Notes: generated by a model from the letters alone, not told the origin. DNA of 64,000 bases from Deefgea piscis (GCF_019665785.1 NZ_CP081149.1:1178001-1242000), one strand, 5' to 3'. Counted from the first letter of the stretch, positions 26,665 through 37,293 are shown. Numbers and translations are program-made.

Positions 26665-29600
26665 TTAATCGCGGGTTGCGGGTTTTTTTCGGCGCATTAA
26701 TTGGTAAGCGGCAGGAATAATAAATAGCGACAACAAAGGCGCAGTAATCATTCCGCCGACCATAGGAGCAGCAATCCGGCTCATGATTTCGCTACCAGAC
26801 CCACTGCCAAATAAAATCGGCAGCAAACCGGCGATAATCACGGCGACGGTCATGGCTTTGGGGCGCACGCGCAATACCGCGCCTTCAGTAATGGCATCGT
26901 GTAAGCCCGCATTGCTGTGATCGCCTTGGTCGAGTCGTTCTTGCTGTGCATTTTTTAGATACAGCAGCATAATCACGCCAAATTCAGCCGAAACCCCCGC
27001 CAAAGCAATAAACCCCACCCCCGTGGCAATCGATAGGTTGTAGCCCATTAAATACAGGAACCACACGCCGCCAGTGAGTGCCAAGGGCAGCGTTGCCATA
27101 ATCAGTAAGGCTTCATCAAAGCGTTTAAAGGTGAGATAAAGCAGTACAAAGATGATGAGCAAAGTCGCAGGAACAACCAGTTTGAGCCGTTCATTGGCGC
27201 GTTCCAAAAACTCAAACTGCCCGGAATAACTAATACTAATCCCAGGTGCAAGTTTGATTTGCTCGCTGACGGCGCGGCGTAAATCTTGCGCCACGGATGC
27301 CAAATCACGATCGCGCACATCGACATATACCCAGCCGGTCGGGCGGGCATTTTCGCTTTTGAGCATGGGCGGGCCGTCAGTCACCAACACTTTTGCCACC
27401 ATGCCCAGCGTAATTTGCGCGCCTTGTGGGGTTAATAGTGGCAGGCTAGCGACCTTGTCGACGGTATCGCGCCATTCACGCGGATAGCGCATATTGATCG
27501 GAAAGCGCGCCAAACCTTCAACGGTTTCACCGATATTGTCGCCGCCAATGGCGCTGGCAACCACCGCCTGCACATCGCTGATATTGAGCCCATAGCGTGC
27601 CGCTGCCGCGCGATCAATTTTGACATCGACATAGCGCCCACCGGTGAGTCGCTCGGCCAGCGCTGAGCTCACGCCGGGAACGGTTTTGGCGATGGCTTCA
27701 ATTTGCTGCGCAATTTGGTCTAAATCATCCAGATTGCTGCCGGCAATTTTGACGCCAATCGGGCTTTTAATCCCAGTGGCCAACATATCGATGCGGTTAC
27801 GAATCGGTGGCACCCAGATATTGGCCATGCCCGGTACTTTCACCGCATTATCGAGCTCTTCAATCAGTTTTTGCGGCGTCATACCGGCTCGCCATTGATC
27901 GCGCGGCTTGAACTGGATCGTCGTTTCAAACATTTCTAGCGGTGCAGGATCGGTGGCCGTTTCGGCGCGACCGGCTTTGCCCGAAACATGTGCCACCTCG
28001 GGCACGGTTTTAATCATCCGGTTGGTTTGCTGCAGTAACTCGCTGGCTTTTTGCGCCGATAAGCCCGGCAAGGCCGATGGCATATACAGCAAATCACCTT
28101 CATCGAGCGGCGGCAAAAACTCGCCACCCAAGTGCTGAATCGGCCACAGCGCAGTCAAAAAGACCAGTACCGACACCACGAGCGTGGTTTTGGGTTTGGC
28201 CAAAACAGCATCGAGCAGCGGGCGATAAATCCGAATTAGCCAGCGATTGAGCGGATTTTTATTCTCTTCAGGTAGTTTGCCGCGGATCCAATAGCCCATC
28301 AAAATCGGAATCAGCGTCACCGATAGTGCGGCAGCGGCGGCCATGGCGTAGGTTTTGGTAAACGCCAGTGGTGAGAATAGTCGGCCTTCTTGCGCTTCGA
28401 GCGTAAACACCGGAATAAACGACAGCGTGATAATCAGCAAAGAGAAAAACAGCGCCGGGCCAACTTCAACCGCCGCATCGGTCATCACTTGCCAATGCGC
28501 ATCGCCTTTTAGCTCCTCGCCCGGATGGGCGTGTTGCCAAGCTTCGACTTTTTTATGCGCGTTTTCAATCATCACCACCGCAGCATCGACCATCGCGCCA
28601 ACGGCAATTGCGATGCCGCCGAGCGACATGATATTGGCGTTCACCCCCTGATAGCGCATCACCAAAAACGCGATCAGCACGCCGAGCGGCAAGGAGACAA
28701 TCGCCACCATGCTGGAGCGAAAATGCCCGAGAAAAATCACGCAAACCAGCGCTACCACTAGAAATTCTTCGAGTAATTTAAAGCTCAAGTTTTCAATGGC
28801 GCGATCAATTAAATGACTGCGATCATAGGTGGTGACGATTTCAACGCCAGCGGGCAGGCTGGGTTTAAGTTGCTCTAGCTTGTTATGCACTGCCGTGAGG
28901 GTATCGCGGGCGTTTTTACCTGAGCGCAAAATCACCACGCCACCAACGACTTCACCTTCGCCATCGAGCTCGCTAATCCCGCGGCGCATCTCAGGGCCAA
29001 GCTGGATATGGGCCACGTCGCCGAGTAAAACCGGCACATTATTCGCCAGTTTGATGGGTATAGCCTTGAAGTCGTTGATGGACTTTAGATAGCCGTCGGT
29101 ACGTACCATGAGTTCGGTTTCACCGGCTTCTAAAACCCCACCACCGGTTTCTTGGTTGGCTTTTTCCACCGCTTCACGTACTTCGCTTTGGCTAATACCA
29201 AAGTTGATTAACTTCACCGGATCCAGCACGATTTGATATTGCTTGACCATGCCACCGACGGTGGCCACTTCGGCGACATTGGGCAGCGTTTTCAGCTCGA
29301 ACTTCAGATACCAATCTTGTAAAGCGCGCAGTTGTGACAAATCATATTGGCCGGTTTTATCCACCAATGAATATTGATAAATCCAGCCGACACCGGTGGC
29401 ATCGGGGCCTAAGGATGATTTGGCAGAGGCGGGTAAACGGCTTTGGATTTGATTGAGATATTCCAAAACGCGCGAGCGCGCCCAATACAAATCGGTGCTG
29501 TCGTCAAACAGTACATAAACAAAACTATCGCCAAAGAAAGAAAAACCCCGCACGGTTTTGGCGCCGGGCACCGACAACATGGTGGTGGTCAGCGGATAGG

Positions 29601-29796
29601 TGACTTGGTTTTCGACAATCTGCGGCGCTTGCCCCGGATAACTGGTGCGGATAATCACTTGCACATCGGATAAATCGGGCAGGGCGTCAATCGGCGTGGT
29701 TTTCACCGCCCAAACGCCCCAAGCAGTCAGAAAGGCCATCGCCAGCAGCACTAAAAATCGGTTCGCAACCGACCAACGTATAAGGTGAGCAATCAT
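26665..29796 (-). CDS. cusA: CusA-type heavy-metal RND efflux pump
   Basis: Inner-membrane proton-driven pump of the HME family, exporting Cu(I)/Ag(I) through the outer-membrane channel. 1043 residues with the usual 12 membrane helices and two large periplasmic loops. The N-terminus ([15 protein letters not shown], then [17 protein letters not shown]) and [11 protein letters not shown] match the copper/silver branch. The transmembrane motif [19 protein letters not shown] is present. The start ATG overlaps the stop of the adaptor gene by 4 bases (29793-29796). Copper/silver specificity is inferred from these motifs and from the CusF-like domain on the partner. Confidence 0.93.
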   Translation of the reverse strand: MIAHLIRWSVANRFLVLLAMAFLTAWGVWAVKTTPIDALPDLSDVQVIIRTSYPGQAPQIVENQVTYPLTTTMLSVPGAKTVRGFSFFGDSFVYVLFDDSTDLYWARSRVLEYLNQIQSRLPASAKSSLGPDATGVGWIYQYSLVDKTGQYDLSQLRALQDWYLKFELKTLPNVAEVATVGGMVKQYQIVLDPVKLINFGISQSEVREAVEKANQETGGGVLEAGETELMVRTDGYLKSINDFKAIPIKLANNVPVLLGDVAHIQLGPEMRRGISELDGEGEVVGGVVILRSGKNARDTLTAVHNKLEQLKPSLPAGVEIVTTYDRSHLIDRAIENLSFKLLEEFLVVALVCVIFLGHFRSSMVAIVSLPLGVLIAFLVMRYQGVNANIMSLGGIAIAVGAMVDAAVVMIENAHKKVEAWQHAHPGEELKGDAHWQVMTDAAVEVGPALFFSLLIITLSFIPVFTLEAQEGRLFSPLAFTKTYAMAAAAALSVTLIPILMGYWIRGKLPEENKNPLNRWLIRIYRPLLDAVLAKPKTTLVVSVLVFLTALWPIQHLGGEFLPPLDEGDLLYMPSALPGLSAQKASELLQQTNRMIKTVPEVAHVSGKAGRAETATDPAPLEMFETTIQFKPRDQWRAGMTPQKLIEELDNAVKVPGMANIWVPPIRNRIDMLATGIKSPIGVKIAGSNLDDLDQIAQQIEAIAKTVPGVSSALAERLTGGRYVDVKIDRAAAARYGLNISDVQAVVASAIGGDNIGETVEGLARFPINMRYPREWRDTVDKVASLPLLTPQGAQITLGMVAKVLVTDGPPMLKSENARPTGWVYVDVRDRDLASVAQDLRRAVSEQIKLAPGISISYSGQFEFLERANERLKLVVPATLLIIFVLLYLTFKRFDEALLIMATLPLALTGGVWFLYLMGYNLSIATGVGFIALAGVSAEFGVIMLLYLKNAQQERLDQGDHSNAGLHDAITEGAVLRVRPKAMTVAVIIAGLLPILFGSGSGSEIMSRIAAPMVGGMITAPLLSLFIIPAAYQLMRRKKPATRD

Positions 29797-31268
29797 GAGT
29801 GACCTCCTGATTTGGGGATGATCTGTAGACGTTTAAGCATTAAGCCATCATCGGTTTGCTGCACTGTGGCGCGCACTTTGTCGCCGACTTTAAAGCCTTT
29901 GAGTACCTCGGGGTTGCTCACCGGATACGGCATCGTCATGGCCGACATGCCGATGATTTTGAATGCCTCGTGCGCCAGCGTGACTTGTGTGTCATCCATG
30001 GCTTTAATGCTGGCATTGGCTTCATCGATAACGACGGCAGGCGTGCTGATTGCGGCGGGCTCACTGATCAGCTTGGTTTTAATGCCGGCCAAATTGGCTT
30101 CGGATTCAATCAAGAATTGCCCGCTAGCAACGATTTTTTGCCCTTCAGTTAAGCCGCTAGCGATGATGGTTTTGTCACCGACTTCAGCACCGAGGATGAC
30201 TTCAACTGGCTCAAAGTGATTGTCTGCATTAAGCCGCATCACCAGCGCGCGTTTACCAGTGCGTATCACGGCTTCTGTTGGCACCACCAGCGCTGAGTTG
30301 GCTGAATGAGCTGCGAGTTTGACTTGTGCCGACATGCCGGGGCGTAAACGGCCATCCCGATTGGCTAGCTCTACGCGCACTTTGATGCTGCGGCTGGCGT
30401 CATTTAAGCTCGGCAAAATCGCGGTGATTTTGCCGGTGAGTGGTACGCCGGGAAAAGCGGCCAAGGCAATGTCGGCTTTGCCGCCAACTTGAACCCAAGC
30501 CGATTGCGCTTCGGGAACGGCCACATCCAGCCACACCGAGCTAATGCCGTTGATCGTGGCCAGTGTTTGCCCAGCTGCTAGCGTCATGCCACTGCGGACT
30601 GCGAGCTCTTGAATCACGCCAGCTTGGCTGCTGCGTAGCGTTTGGCGGGCGCTGATTTTGCCGGTTTTTTCAACGTTCGCAATCAAACTCGCCGGCATGC
30701 CGGTTAAGCGCAAACGCTCGCGCGCGGCACTGATTAAGCTGGCGTCATTACTGCTGCGAATGGCCAGAAACTCATGCTGCGCGGCAGTCCATTCGGGCAT
30801 CAGAACTTCGGCCAGTGGTTGGCCAATGGCAATCATGTCGCCCGGCGCTAAAGGCCAAACGCGCTCAACAAACCCCGCGCTGCGCGCTTGCTCAATGGCG
30901 ATGTCGCGCTCATTAAACGCCAGCATCCCGGTGGTATCGATGTGCTGAGCAACTGATACGCGCTCAACCACGGCGGCGCGCATCCCAGTGTTTTGTAGCG
31001 TTTGCGCGTCGATTTTTACGCCAGCGCTGTCGCTACTGTCGCCAGCGTATTTCGGCACCAAATCCATATCCATAAATGGCGATTTACCCGGTTTATCAAA
31101 CTGCATATCGGGTTTCATTGGGTCGTACCAATACAGTACTTTTTTTTCTGGTTGGGCTGATACGGGCTCCATTTGATGGGGCGAGGCGCTCATTCTGCCG
31201 CCAACGACCCCAAGGCCGAGCAAGGCCGCGCCGATGGCGAGGGCGATGATGGTTTTTTTGGTATTCAT
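29793..31268 (-). CDS. cusB: CusB-type periplasmic adaptor with fused CusF-like domain
   Basis: Membrane-fusion protein linking CusA to the outer-membrane channel. 491 residues: an N-terminal membrane anchor or signal (about 5-25), a heavy-metal binding segment [20 protein letters not shown] (47-66) followed by [11 protein letters not shown], the adaptor core with beta-barrel and lipoyl parts, and a C-terminal CusF-like fold (about 418-491) with [20 protein letters not shown]. In E. coli CusF is a separate gene; here the metallochaperone domain is joined to the adaptor. Both ends overlap neighbours by 4 bases, so translation is coupled across cusCBA. Confidence 0.92.
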   Translation of the reverse strand: MNTKKTIIALAIGAALLGLGVVGGRMSASPHQMEPVSAQPEKKVLYWYDPMKPDMQFDKPGKSPFMDMDLVPKYAGDSSDSAGVKIDAQTLQNTGMRAAVVERVSVAQHIDTTGMLAFNERDIAIEQARSAGFVERVWPLAPGDMIAIGQPLAEVLMPEWTAAQHEFLAIRSSNDASLISAARERLRLTGMPASLIANVEKTGKISARQTLRSSQAGVIQELAVRSGMTLAAGQTLATINGISSVWLDVAVPEAQSAWVQVGGKADIALAAFPGVPLTGKITAILPSLNDASRSIKVRVELANRDGRLRPGMSAQVKLAAHSANSALVVPTEAVIRTGKRALVMRLNADNHFEPVEVILGAEVGDKTIIASGLTEGQKIVASGQFLIESEANLAGIKTKLISEPAAISTPAVVIDEANASIKAMDDTQVTLAHEAFKIIGMSAMTMPYPVSNPEVLKGFKVGDKVRATVQQTDDGLMLKRLQIIPKSGGHS

Positions 31269-32548
31269 TGTGCGGCTCCTGCGGTGTTGGCGGCGATACT
31301 GGCGATGGCGTTGTTGTAGGTGAAGTGCAAACGCGCTTGCAGTTGCTGCAGCTCGCCCCTTACCGCGATGGCTTTGAGCTGGGTGTCGAGCCGATCTCGC
31401 CGCGCAGCAATCACTTCACTGAGTGCGGCTTTGCCACTTTTCCACGCGCTTAAAGTCAGGCTGATTTTTTCTGTTGCCAAGGGAATCAGCGTGGCTTGAT
31501 AGCGTTGATTGGCTTGTTGCAAGCGCTGTAAATCGGCGATGTCGTTGGCTAATTCAGCACTGCGTTCCCGCAGCGACGCTTCGCGTTCGGCGTCGAGCGC
31601 GGTTTTTTCTGCCACTTTGGCGGCAATCATTGGGTCTTGTCGTTGGCCCGAAAAAATCGGTAAATCAAAGGAAAATTCCAACATCACTGAGTCGTCATCA
31701 TGTGGATTGCGCTGATATTTGAGCTCAACACCCCAATCGGGCGTTTTGCCGGCGCGCGCTTCGGCAATCTCGGCGTTGAGCACATTGCCTTTAGGGTCAA
31801 ACGCGGCTAATTCAGGGCGATTGGCGAGGTGATTTTGTAAAGCCTGCGCATCAATCTGAAACGTTGGCATCAGCCCCGTTACGCCTTCATCTGCGGCGGC
31901 ACCCACCCAACGCTTGAGTTGCGCCATCGCTTGTGCGCGGCGTGCGCTGAGTTCATCGCGTATTTCGCTGAGTCGAGCGCGCTCTTGTTTGGGCAAAATC
32001 GTATCGCTAATGCTGCCTTTGCCTGAGGCCAATTGCGCTTGAATCACTTGGCTAAAAAGTTGGTTTTCGGCTTCGAGAGCATCAATCAAACTTAGCTGTT
32101 GCTCAACGCTGTATTGCGCAATCCAAGCTTGGGCGGTTTCTCGCGCCACATTTTGCTGGGTGATTTTATTGTCCATTTCGCTGATGGCGATGCGCGCATT
32201 GGCCGCTTGAATTCGGGCATTGCGTTTATCGCGATTGGGAAACTCCTGCATCAGTGCGACAGTTTGCATCGCCATGCCATTAAAGCTGGGGTTAAACCGA
32301 TCGGGACCCGAGACGGGTAGATTATCAACCGCCAATTTGATTTTTGGGTCGGGCAATTCGCCGGCTGGAATCGCCAATTGCTGCGCCGCAGTGACTTGCG
32401 CATGGCTGGCGCGAAGTTGCGGCGCATTGGCCAGAGCCAGTTGTTGGGCGGATTCAAACGTTACGGCAATAGCGCTAACAGGAATACAGCTCATCAGACC
32501 TGCTAAGCACATTTTGCTTGCAAGGTGCTGGCACGAGAAAAGTCTCAT
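31265..32548 (-). CDS. cusC: TolC-family outer-membrane efflux protein (CusC role)
   Basis: Outer-membrane channel of the metal efflux system. 427 residues with a signal peptide (to about residue 29) and two repeated helical halves with Gln/Ala-rich heptads (SAQQLALANAPQLRASHAQV, and QRYQATLIPLATEKISLTL in the second half). There is no lipobox Cys at the usual place, in contrast to E. coli CusC. It is the first of the three overlapping cus genes and follows the small Met/His-rich gene at 32652 by about 100 bases. The gene symbol reflects position and role. Confidence 0.85.
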   Translation of the reverse strand: MRLFSCQHLASKMCLAGLMSCIPVSAIAVTFESAQQLALANAPQLRASHAQVTAAQQLAIPAGELPDPKIKLAVDNLPVSGPDRFNPSFNGMAMQTVALMQEFPNRDKRNARIQAANARIAISEMDNKITQQNVARETAQAWIAQYSVEQQLSLIDALEAENQLFSQVIQAQLASGKGSISDTILPKQERARLSEIRDELSARRAQAMAQLKRWVGAAADEGVTGLMPTFQIDAQALQNHLANRPELAAFDPKGNVLNAEIAEARAGKTPDWGVELKYQRNPHDDDSVMLEFSFDLPIFSGQRQDPMIAAKVAEKTALDAEREASLRERSAELANDIADLQRLQQANQRYQATLIPLATEKISLTLSAWKSGKAALSEVIAARRDRLDTQLKAIAVRGELQQLQARLHFTYNNAIASIAANTAGAAQ

Positions 32549-32651
32549 GTTCTAACTCCAAATCAATTTGCTGGCTGCAATCAAGCAGCGAGCACAAACT
32601 CTCGTGCCGGTCTGAAGCAGTACCGAGCAAGAGAACCTTATTTAGATGGAA

Positions 32652-33035
32652 TTAGCTGTGCTGTGGCGGACGCCAAACATTGGATGGATCAAACGACGCC
32701 GGAACGGCGTGTAGCGTAGGGGTGTAGATTGCAGTAAAAAATAGCTGCGGCTTGGCCAGTGCTAAATCGAGTACGCCAAATTGGCTCGATTGGCAGTCGA
32801 CATTGTGTTGACAGCTCGATGGGGATGTTTGCGCCGTGTGCTGCGCATCGCAACATGCTGGCATTGCTTGATCGCAGTCTTGCATTTGCTGCATTTGCTG
32901 CGCTTGGTGTGTTGAATGCGCTTGAACCGGCGAACTCATCGTTTTCATCATGCAGTGCGAATCTTGCGGGCGAGCATTGGCCCAGCCTTGAAACGCAATG
33001 GAGATAAAGAAAAGGAGATAGAGAATGCCACGCAT
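32652..33035 (-). CDS. Small secreted Met/His/Cys-rich protein (CzcI-like)
   Basis: A 127-residue protein with an N-terminal signal peptide (MRGILYLLFFISIAFQGWANA). The mature part is rich in potential metal ligands: HCMMKTMSS, HSTHQAQQMQQMQDCDQAM and CCDAQHTAQ, and it ends in WRPPQHS. It is the first gene upstream of cusCBA on the same strand. Small secreted proteins of this kind (CzcI and relatives) often lead RND metal operons; a periplasmic metal buffer or regulatory role is inferred. A perfect palindrome TGATGCGCATCA lies upstream at 33090-33101 and could be an operator. Confidence 0.75.
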   Translation of the reverse strand: MRGILYLLFFISIAFQGWANARPQDSHCMMKTMSSPVQAHSTHQAQQMQQMQDCDQAMPACCDAQHTAQTSPSSCQHNVDCQSSQFGVLDLALAKPQLFFTAIYTPTLHAVPASFDPSNVWRPPQHS

Positions 33036-33089
33036 AGTCGGCAGTATATGTGAGACTTACAAATGCCATTTGAATAATCTCTGATTTTA

Positions 33090-33101
33090 TGATGCGCATC
33101 A
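33090..33101. promoter_or_regulatory. 12-bp palindrome upstream of the cus operon
   Basis: TGATGCGCATCA is a perfect palindrome 55 bases before the start of the CzcI-like gene. Its position suits an operator for a metal-responsive regulator. No regulator gene (CusRS or CueR type) is present in the window, and I cannot identify the -10 and -35 boxes with confidence. Confidence 0.3.
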
Positions 33102-33238
33102 AATTCATCGCTCCGCGTCGATGGCCACGCGCCAAACGATTTAACTTGGGTTTCTTGCGGCATTCGGCGCGGGTGAACGGGGTTTTATGTCTGATAGGCG
33201 TGGTACTTCAATATGTAATCTGGACATGTCTTAAAAAA

Positions 33239-33485
33239 GGCAATGTTAAGATTTGGTGTTGATGCTGTGCCGCGCTCGTCGAGCTGGGGCTTAAAAATCC
33301 CGTCTAAGCGCACCGAGTGAGGAGTGAGACAAACAGTTTTATCGTTTGGCTCACGATCGATCGAGGGTACAGCGGAGCTGGGCGCGCTCGGGTCGCCTTC
33401 TTTTGCTTACTTTTCTTGGCGAAGCAAGAAAAGTGAGTCCCCGTCGCGGACTGCGACTGTAAAATAATGTGCCGCAGGCACTTAA
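33239..33485. repeat. Family A element, right end degraded
   Basis: Left end GGCAATGTTAAGATTTGGTG, then GTGCCGCGCTCGTCGAGCTG and the same CACCGAGTGAGGAGTGAG block as at 26299. The internal hairpin is a different version: CTTACTTTTCTTGGCGAAGC with AAGAAAAGTGAG. GTGCCGCAGGCACTTAAA marks the right side, but the terminal inverted repeat is lost. A remnant end (TATGTAATCTGGACATG) lies just to the left at 33213-33229. A half copy of family C lies at 33542-33560. Confidence 0.7.
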
Positions 33486-33561
33486 ACAAAAAAAGCCTTA
33501 AGGATTTGGTGTTGCTCTGTAGCTCTTTTATAGTAATGCTTATAGCGCAATACCCAATAAA

Positions 33562-33589
33562 AAAGCGAAACCGAAGTTTCGCTTTTTTT
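33562..33589 (-). terminator. Bidirectional terminator after prlC
   Basis: AAAGCGAAAC / GTTTCGCTTT with loop CGAA and flanking A- and T-runs. It lies about 70 bases past the prlC stop. Confidence 0.8.
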
Positions 33590-33657
33590 GTTTGCACCAT
33601 CTTTCCGCCGAGTATCAGGCCACCTCGTAGCAGCAAGCGCGAGGTCGCTTGATCGAT

Positions 33658-35703
33658 TTATTCCGTCAAACCATTGTGGCGTAGCAGTGCATCAATCGCT
33701 GGTGCGCGGCCGCGGAAGGCGGCAAAGGATTCTGCCGCAGGGCGCGAGCCGCCGACGGCTAAAATTTCTTTACGGAATCGTGCGCCGACTTCAGCGTTGA
33801 CCACACTAGCGCCCGTTTGATCGGCCGCTTCTTCAAATGCCGCGTACGCATCGGCGCTGAGTACTTCCGCCCACTTATAGCTGTAATAGCCTGCGGCATA
33901 GCCGCCAGCAAAAATATGACTAAATGATTGCGGGAAGCGGTTATATTCCGGCGGCAAAGGCAGCGCCAATTCTTGCTGCACCGCTTGCGCAAAGGCGCTT
34001 AAATCACCAGCAGAAACGGCTTCGGATTTTTGGTGCAAAGCCATATCAAAAATCGAGAAATACAATTGGCGTTGCAAGCCAGAGCCGCTATGGAAGTTTT
34101 TCGCCGCCAACATTTTATCAAAGAGTGGGCGAGGTATCGCTTCGCCGGTATCGGTGTGATGCGTCAGCGCTGGCAATACCTGCCATTCCCAGCAGAAGTT
34201 TTCCATAAACTGGCTTGGCAATTCCACCGCATCCCATTCCACGCCGCTAATGCCTGATACTTCCAGCTCGTCCACTTCAGTCAGCAAATGATGCAGCGCA
34301 TGGCCCATTTCATGGAACAAGGTAATCACATCATCGTGCGGCAACATCGCGTCTTTGCCATCGACGCCGCTGGCGAAATTACACACAATCAGCGCCACTG
34401 GCGTTTGCACGGTACCGTCCGCCTGCAATTTACGGCCGCGTACATCATTCATCCACGCGCCGCCTTGCTTGCCTTCGCGGGCATGCAAATCCATATAGAG
34501 GCCACCGACCAAACTGCCGTCGTTGTTTTTGAGATCAAAATACCGTACATCGGTATGCCACACTGGGGCTTGGCTAGCAACGAACTGCAGGCCATACAGC
34601 TCGGAAATCAATTTAAATAAGCCAGTTAGCACTGTTGGCTCGGTGAAGTATTGTTTTACTTCTTGTTCGCTAAACGAGTATTTTTCTTCGCGCAGGCGCT
34701 CAGACACCAAGGCCACATCCCACGCTTGCAGCTTTTCAATGCCAAATTCAGACTGGGCAAAGCATTCGAGCTCGGCGCGATCAGCCAGCATAAATGGCTT
34801 GGCGCGTTGCGCCAAATCGCTTAAAAAGTCGATGACTTGCTGTGGGCTATCGGCCATTTTTGTGACGAGTGATTCTTCGCCAAAATTCTTAAAGCCCAAT
34901 AATGTCGCCGCCTCTTGGCGTAGCGCCAAGATTTCTGGGATTAACTTGCCGTTATCCCATTCGGCTTTGCCAAATTCAGAAGCGCGGGTGGAATACGCTT
35001 TATACAGTTGCTCACGTAACTCACGATTTTGCACGTATTGCATCACCGGCATATACGACGGCATTTTTAGCGTGATTTTGTAGCCGTCTTTACCGTCCGC
35101 CTTGGCTGCTGCTGCCGCAGCCGAGAGGTTATCGGCAGGCAAACCCGCGAGCTCTTCCGCAGTGACATACAGCGCAAAATCATCGGTGGCATCGAGTACG
35201 TTTTGTGAGAATTTAGTCGTCAACTCAGAGAGTTTTTCTTCGATGTCTTTAAAGCGATCTTTTTGCGCAGTTGGCAACTCTGCACCCGACAACACAAAGC
35301 CGCGAATCGCATCATCAATCACCGTTTTGCGCGTTGGATTTAAGCCGTCGTATTCGCGCTCTTTGACTGCTTTATATAAAGCGAATAGTTTTTCGTTTTG
35401 GCCGATTTCAGTAAAAAAGTTTGAAATCCGTGGAATATTGGCGTTATACACTTCGCGCAATTCGGGTGAATTGACCACCGATTCCAAATGCGCCACCACG
35501 CCCCAGGCGCGGCCTAGGTTTTCCAGCGGCGCCTCTAAAACACTCAAACTATCCCAAGATGCATTCGTAATTTGCTCGGCTTGGGCAATCGCCTCCGCCG
35601 CCGTTGCGAGCAAAATATCCAGCGCCGGATTCACGTGTTCAGGTTTGACTTCGCTATAGCGCGGTAAATCGGCAAAATCGAGAAGGGGATTAGCTTGGGT
35701 CAT
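33658..35703 (-). CDS. prlC: Oligopeptidase A (M3 metallopeptidase)
   Basis: Cytoplasmic zinc peptidase that degrades short peptides, including cleaved signal peptides. 681 residues. The M3 zinc motif is FHEMGHALHHLL with the downstream Glu in SGVEWDAVELPSQFMENF. The substrate-binding C-terminal GGYAAGYYSYKWAEVLSADAY is present. ATG at 35703 (MTQANPLLDF) is the family start; an open frame to 35745 adds 14 atypical residues. It is divergent from the gamma-carbonic anhydrase gene. Confidence 0.94.
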   Translation of the reverse strand: MTQANPLLDFADLPRYSEVKPEHVNPALDILLATAAEAIAQAEQITNASWDSLSVLEAPLENLGRAWGVVAHLESVVNSPELREVYNANIPRISNFFTEIGQNEKLFALYKAVKEREYDGLNPTRKTVIDDAIRGFVLSGAELPTAQKDRFKDIEEKLSELTTKFSQNVLDATDDFALYVTAEELAGLPADNLSAAAAAAKADGKDGYKITLKMPSYMPVMQYVQNRELREQLYKAYSTRASEFGKAEWDNGKLIPEILALRQEAATLLGFKNFGEESLVTKMADSPQQVIDFLSDLAQRAKPFMLADRAELECFAQSEFGIEKLQAWDVALVSERLREEKYSFSEQEVKQYFTEPTVLTGLFKLISELYGLQFVASQAPVWHTDVRYFDLKNNDGSLVGGLYMDLHAREGKQGGAWMNDVRGRKLQADGTVQTPVALIVCNFASGVDGKDAMLPHDDVITLFHEMGHALHHLLTEVDELEVSGISGVEWDAVELPSQFMENFCWEWQVLPALTHHTDTGEAIPRPLFDKMLAAKNFHSGSGLQRQLYFSIFDMALHQKSEAVSAGDLSAFAQAVQQELALPLPPEYNRFPQSFSHIFAGGYAAGYYSYKWAEVLSADAYAAFEEAADQTGASVVNAEVGARFRKEILAVGGSRPAAESFAAFRGRAPAIDALLRHNGLTE

Positions 35704-35754
35704 GGTCGGTCTCGGGTAGAATGGTGGAATATAGAATTTAAGCAATAAGTAAGC

Positions 35755-35821
35755 GTAGGAGCGGGCTTGCCCGCGAAGGCGATCTCAAAAGCCGTGCATT
35801 CGCGGGCAAGCCCGCTCCTAC
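35755..35821. repeat. Pseudomonas-type REP palindrome
   Basis: Arms of 23 bp, perfect: GTAGGAGCGGGCTTGCCCGC (35755-35774, continuing GAA) and the complement ending CAAGCCCGCTCCTAC (35821), around a 21-base loop. The GAGCGGGCTTGCCCGCGA core is the classical Pseudomonas REP sequence. It lies between the divergent prlC and carbonic anhydrase genes. Confidence 0.88.
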
Positions 35822-35891
35822 GGATGGAATTTTTTAATGTTCAATAAATACTAAATGGGCTTTTTTTGCCCGAATTCAAGGAGTTCTCGCA

Positions 35892-36419
35892 ATGTCGATT
35901 GAGTCTTTTGATGGGATACAACCAGAAATTGGAAGTGGCGCTTGGGTGCACGCGCAAGCGAGTGTCATTGGCGAAGTGAAACTCGGTGACAACGTCTCTA
36001 TCTGGCCGGGCGCGGTGCTGCGCGGCGATGTGAACCATATCCACGTTGGCAAAGACAGCAATGTGCAAGACAACAGCGTGCTACACACCACCCACAAACG
36101 CCCCGATGATCCGCTCGGCGCGCCACTGGTTATCGGCGAGCGCGTCACCATCGGCCATGGCGTGATGCTGCACGGCTGCACCATCGGCAATGAATGCCTG
36201 ATCGGCATGGGCACCATCGTGCTCGACCGCGCCATCATCGAAGACCACGTGATGATCGGTGCCGGATCCTTAGTGCCACCGAATAAAGTATTACGCTCGG
36301 GCTATTTATATATGGGCCGACCGGTGAAAGAAGTGCGGGAATTAACGGAAGATGAAATTAAGCATTTTTCTTATTCGGCAGCGCATTATGTGCGGTTGAT
36401 GGGGAAGTATGTGGTGTGA
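35892..36419 (+). CDS. Gamma-carbonic anhydrase family protein
   Basis: A 175-residue left-handed beta-helix protein of the YrdA/PaaY type. Hexapeptide repeats run through most of the length (SVIGEVKLGDNVSIWPGAVL and similar). The metal ligands fit H66 (SVLHTTH), H93 (IGHGVML) and H98 (LHGC). Relatives include true gamma-carbonic anhydrases and proteins of unknown activity, so enzyme function is probable, not certain. The ATG has AAGGAG about 10 bases upstream. The AT-rich gene at 36478 follows after 58 bases. Confidence 0.9.
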   Translation: MSIESFDGIQPEIGSGAWVHAQASVIGEVKLGDNVSIWPGAVLRGDVNHIHVGKDSNVQDNSVLHTTHKRPDDPLGAPLVIGERVTIGHGVMLHGCTIGNECLIGMGTIVLDRAIIEDHVMIGAGSLVPPNKVLRSGYLYMGRPVKEVRELTEDEIKHFSYSAAHYVRLMGKYVV

Positions 36420-36477
36420 GTTATTTTATTGACAATGGGGATACCACACATGAAATTTATAAATAAGGACTAAGTGA

Positions 36478-37278
36478 ATGAAGGCGTTGATTAGTATATT
36501 GCTAGTTCTTTCTGCTGGGTGCTTTGCAAAACCAGTTGTTGTTAGTAAATCTCCAAATAAATATGATGCTCAGCGGCCAGAGTGGATTGTAGATGGAATG
36601 TCCATATCTACAGATTATGTTTGTAGAATTGCACTTGATAAATTTATTCCTGAAAAATATTGCGATAAAACCATTAGATTTCAAAGAGTAGAAAATGGCG
36701 ATGGCTCCATAAGCAGGGGGTCTAAAATGAGTTACTCTAACTTTTCATTGGATGAGATAACTGACTTGGCGCAGGACCCCAGAATTATCGATGCTTTTCT
36801 TAATGAAGAATCTCCTGTGATTACAATCGAAAAAACAAAGCTGGAAGTTTCTTCTGAAAAAGATAGTAAGAAGGAGTTCGTTCTGGAAGGGTTCAAGTCT
36901 GAATCAAAAAAATACTTTGAATTGATTTCTAGCGAGCATGATACTTTCCTTCGTGAAGCGGTTAACCAAAGAGTTATGATTTATATTTTTTTAGGGATAT
37001 TTATATTTGTTGTAATTGTTTTTGTCAAAAAAATTGCGCTACCTGCAACTAAATCTATTGCAATAAAATCAGTTGATAGCTTAGATAATAGAAGAGTACG
37101 CCGCATTGCTGAAGATGAGGCCATTCGGCACTCAGTAAGAGAGTCTATGAATGCAGCAAATGAAGTAGAGCTGGAAAGGGTTAAAAAAGAAATTGTATCA
37201 GCCTTAGAGGCTGGAGATACTAAAACGGCTAGCCATTTTATGGATATATTAAATTCAATTGAGAATGAAAAAAAATGA
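36478..37278 (+). CDS. AT-rich single-pass membrane protein, unknown
   Basis: A 266-residue protein of no family I recognise. It has an N-terminal signal (MKALISILLVLSAGC) with Cys at 15; cleavage after CFA or a non-canonical lipobox are both possible. A periplasmic domain (20-160) with two Cys (C49, C62) follows, then one membrane helix (about 167-184, VMIYIFLGIFIFVVIVFV) and a charged cytoplasmic tail with coiled-coil character (RRVRRIAEDEAIRHSV, then EVELERVKKEIVSALEAG). Base composition and codon use are AT-rich against its neighbours, and a repeat field follows, so recent acquisition is likely. The 11-12 bases before the ATG hold AAGGAC, a fair ribosome binding site. Confidence 0.7.
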   Translation: MKALISILLVLSAGCFAKPVVVSKSPNKYDAQRPEWIVDGMSISTDYVCRIALDKFIPEKYCDKTIRFQRVENGDGSISRGSKMSYSNFSLDEITDLAQDPRIIDAFLNEESPVITIEKTKLEVSSEKDSKKEFVLEGFKSESKKYFELISSEHDTFLREAVNQRVMIYIFLGIFIFVVIVFVKKIALPATKSIAIKSVDSLDNRRVRRIAEDEAIRHSVRESMNAANEVELERVKKEIVSALEAGDTKTASHFMDILNSIENEKK

Positions 37279-37293
37279 AATTACTTAAGTAGC

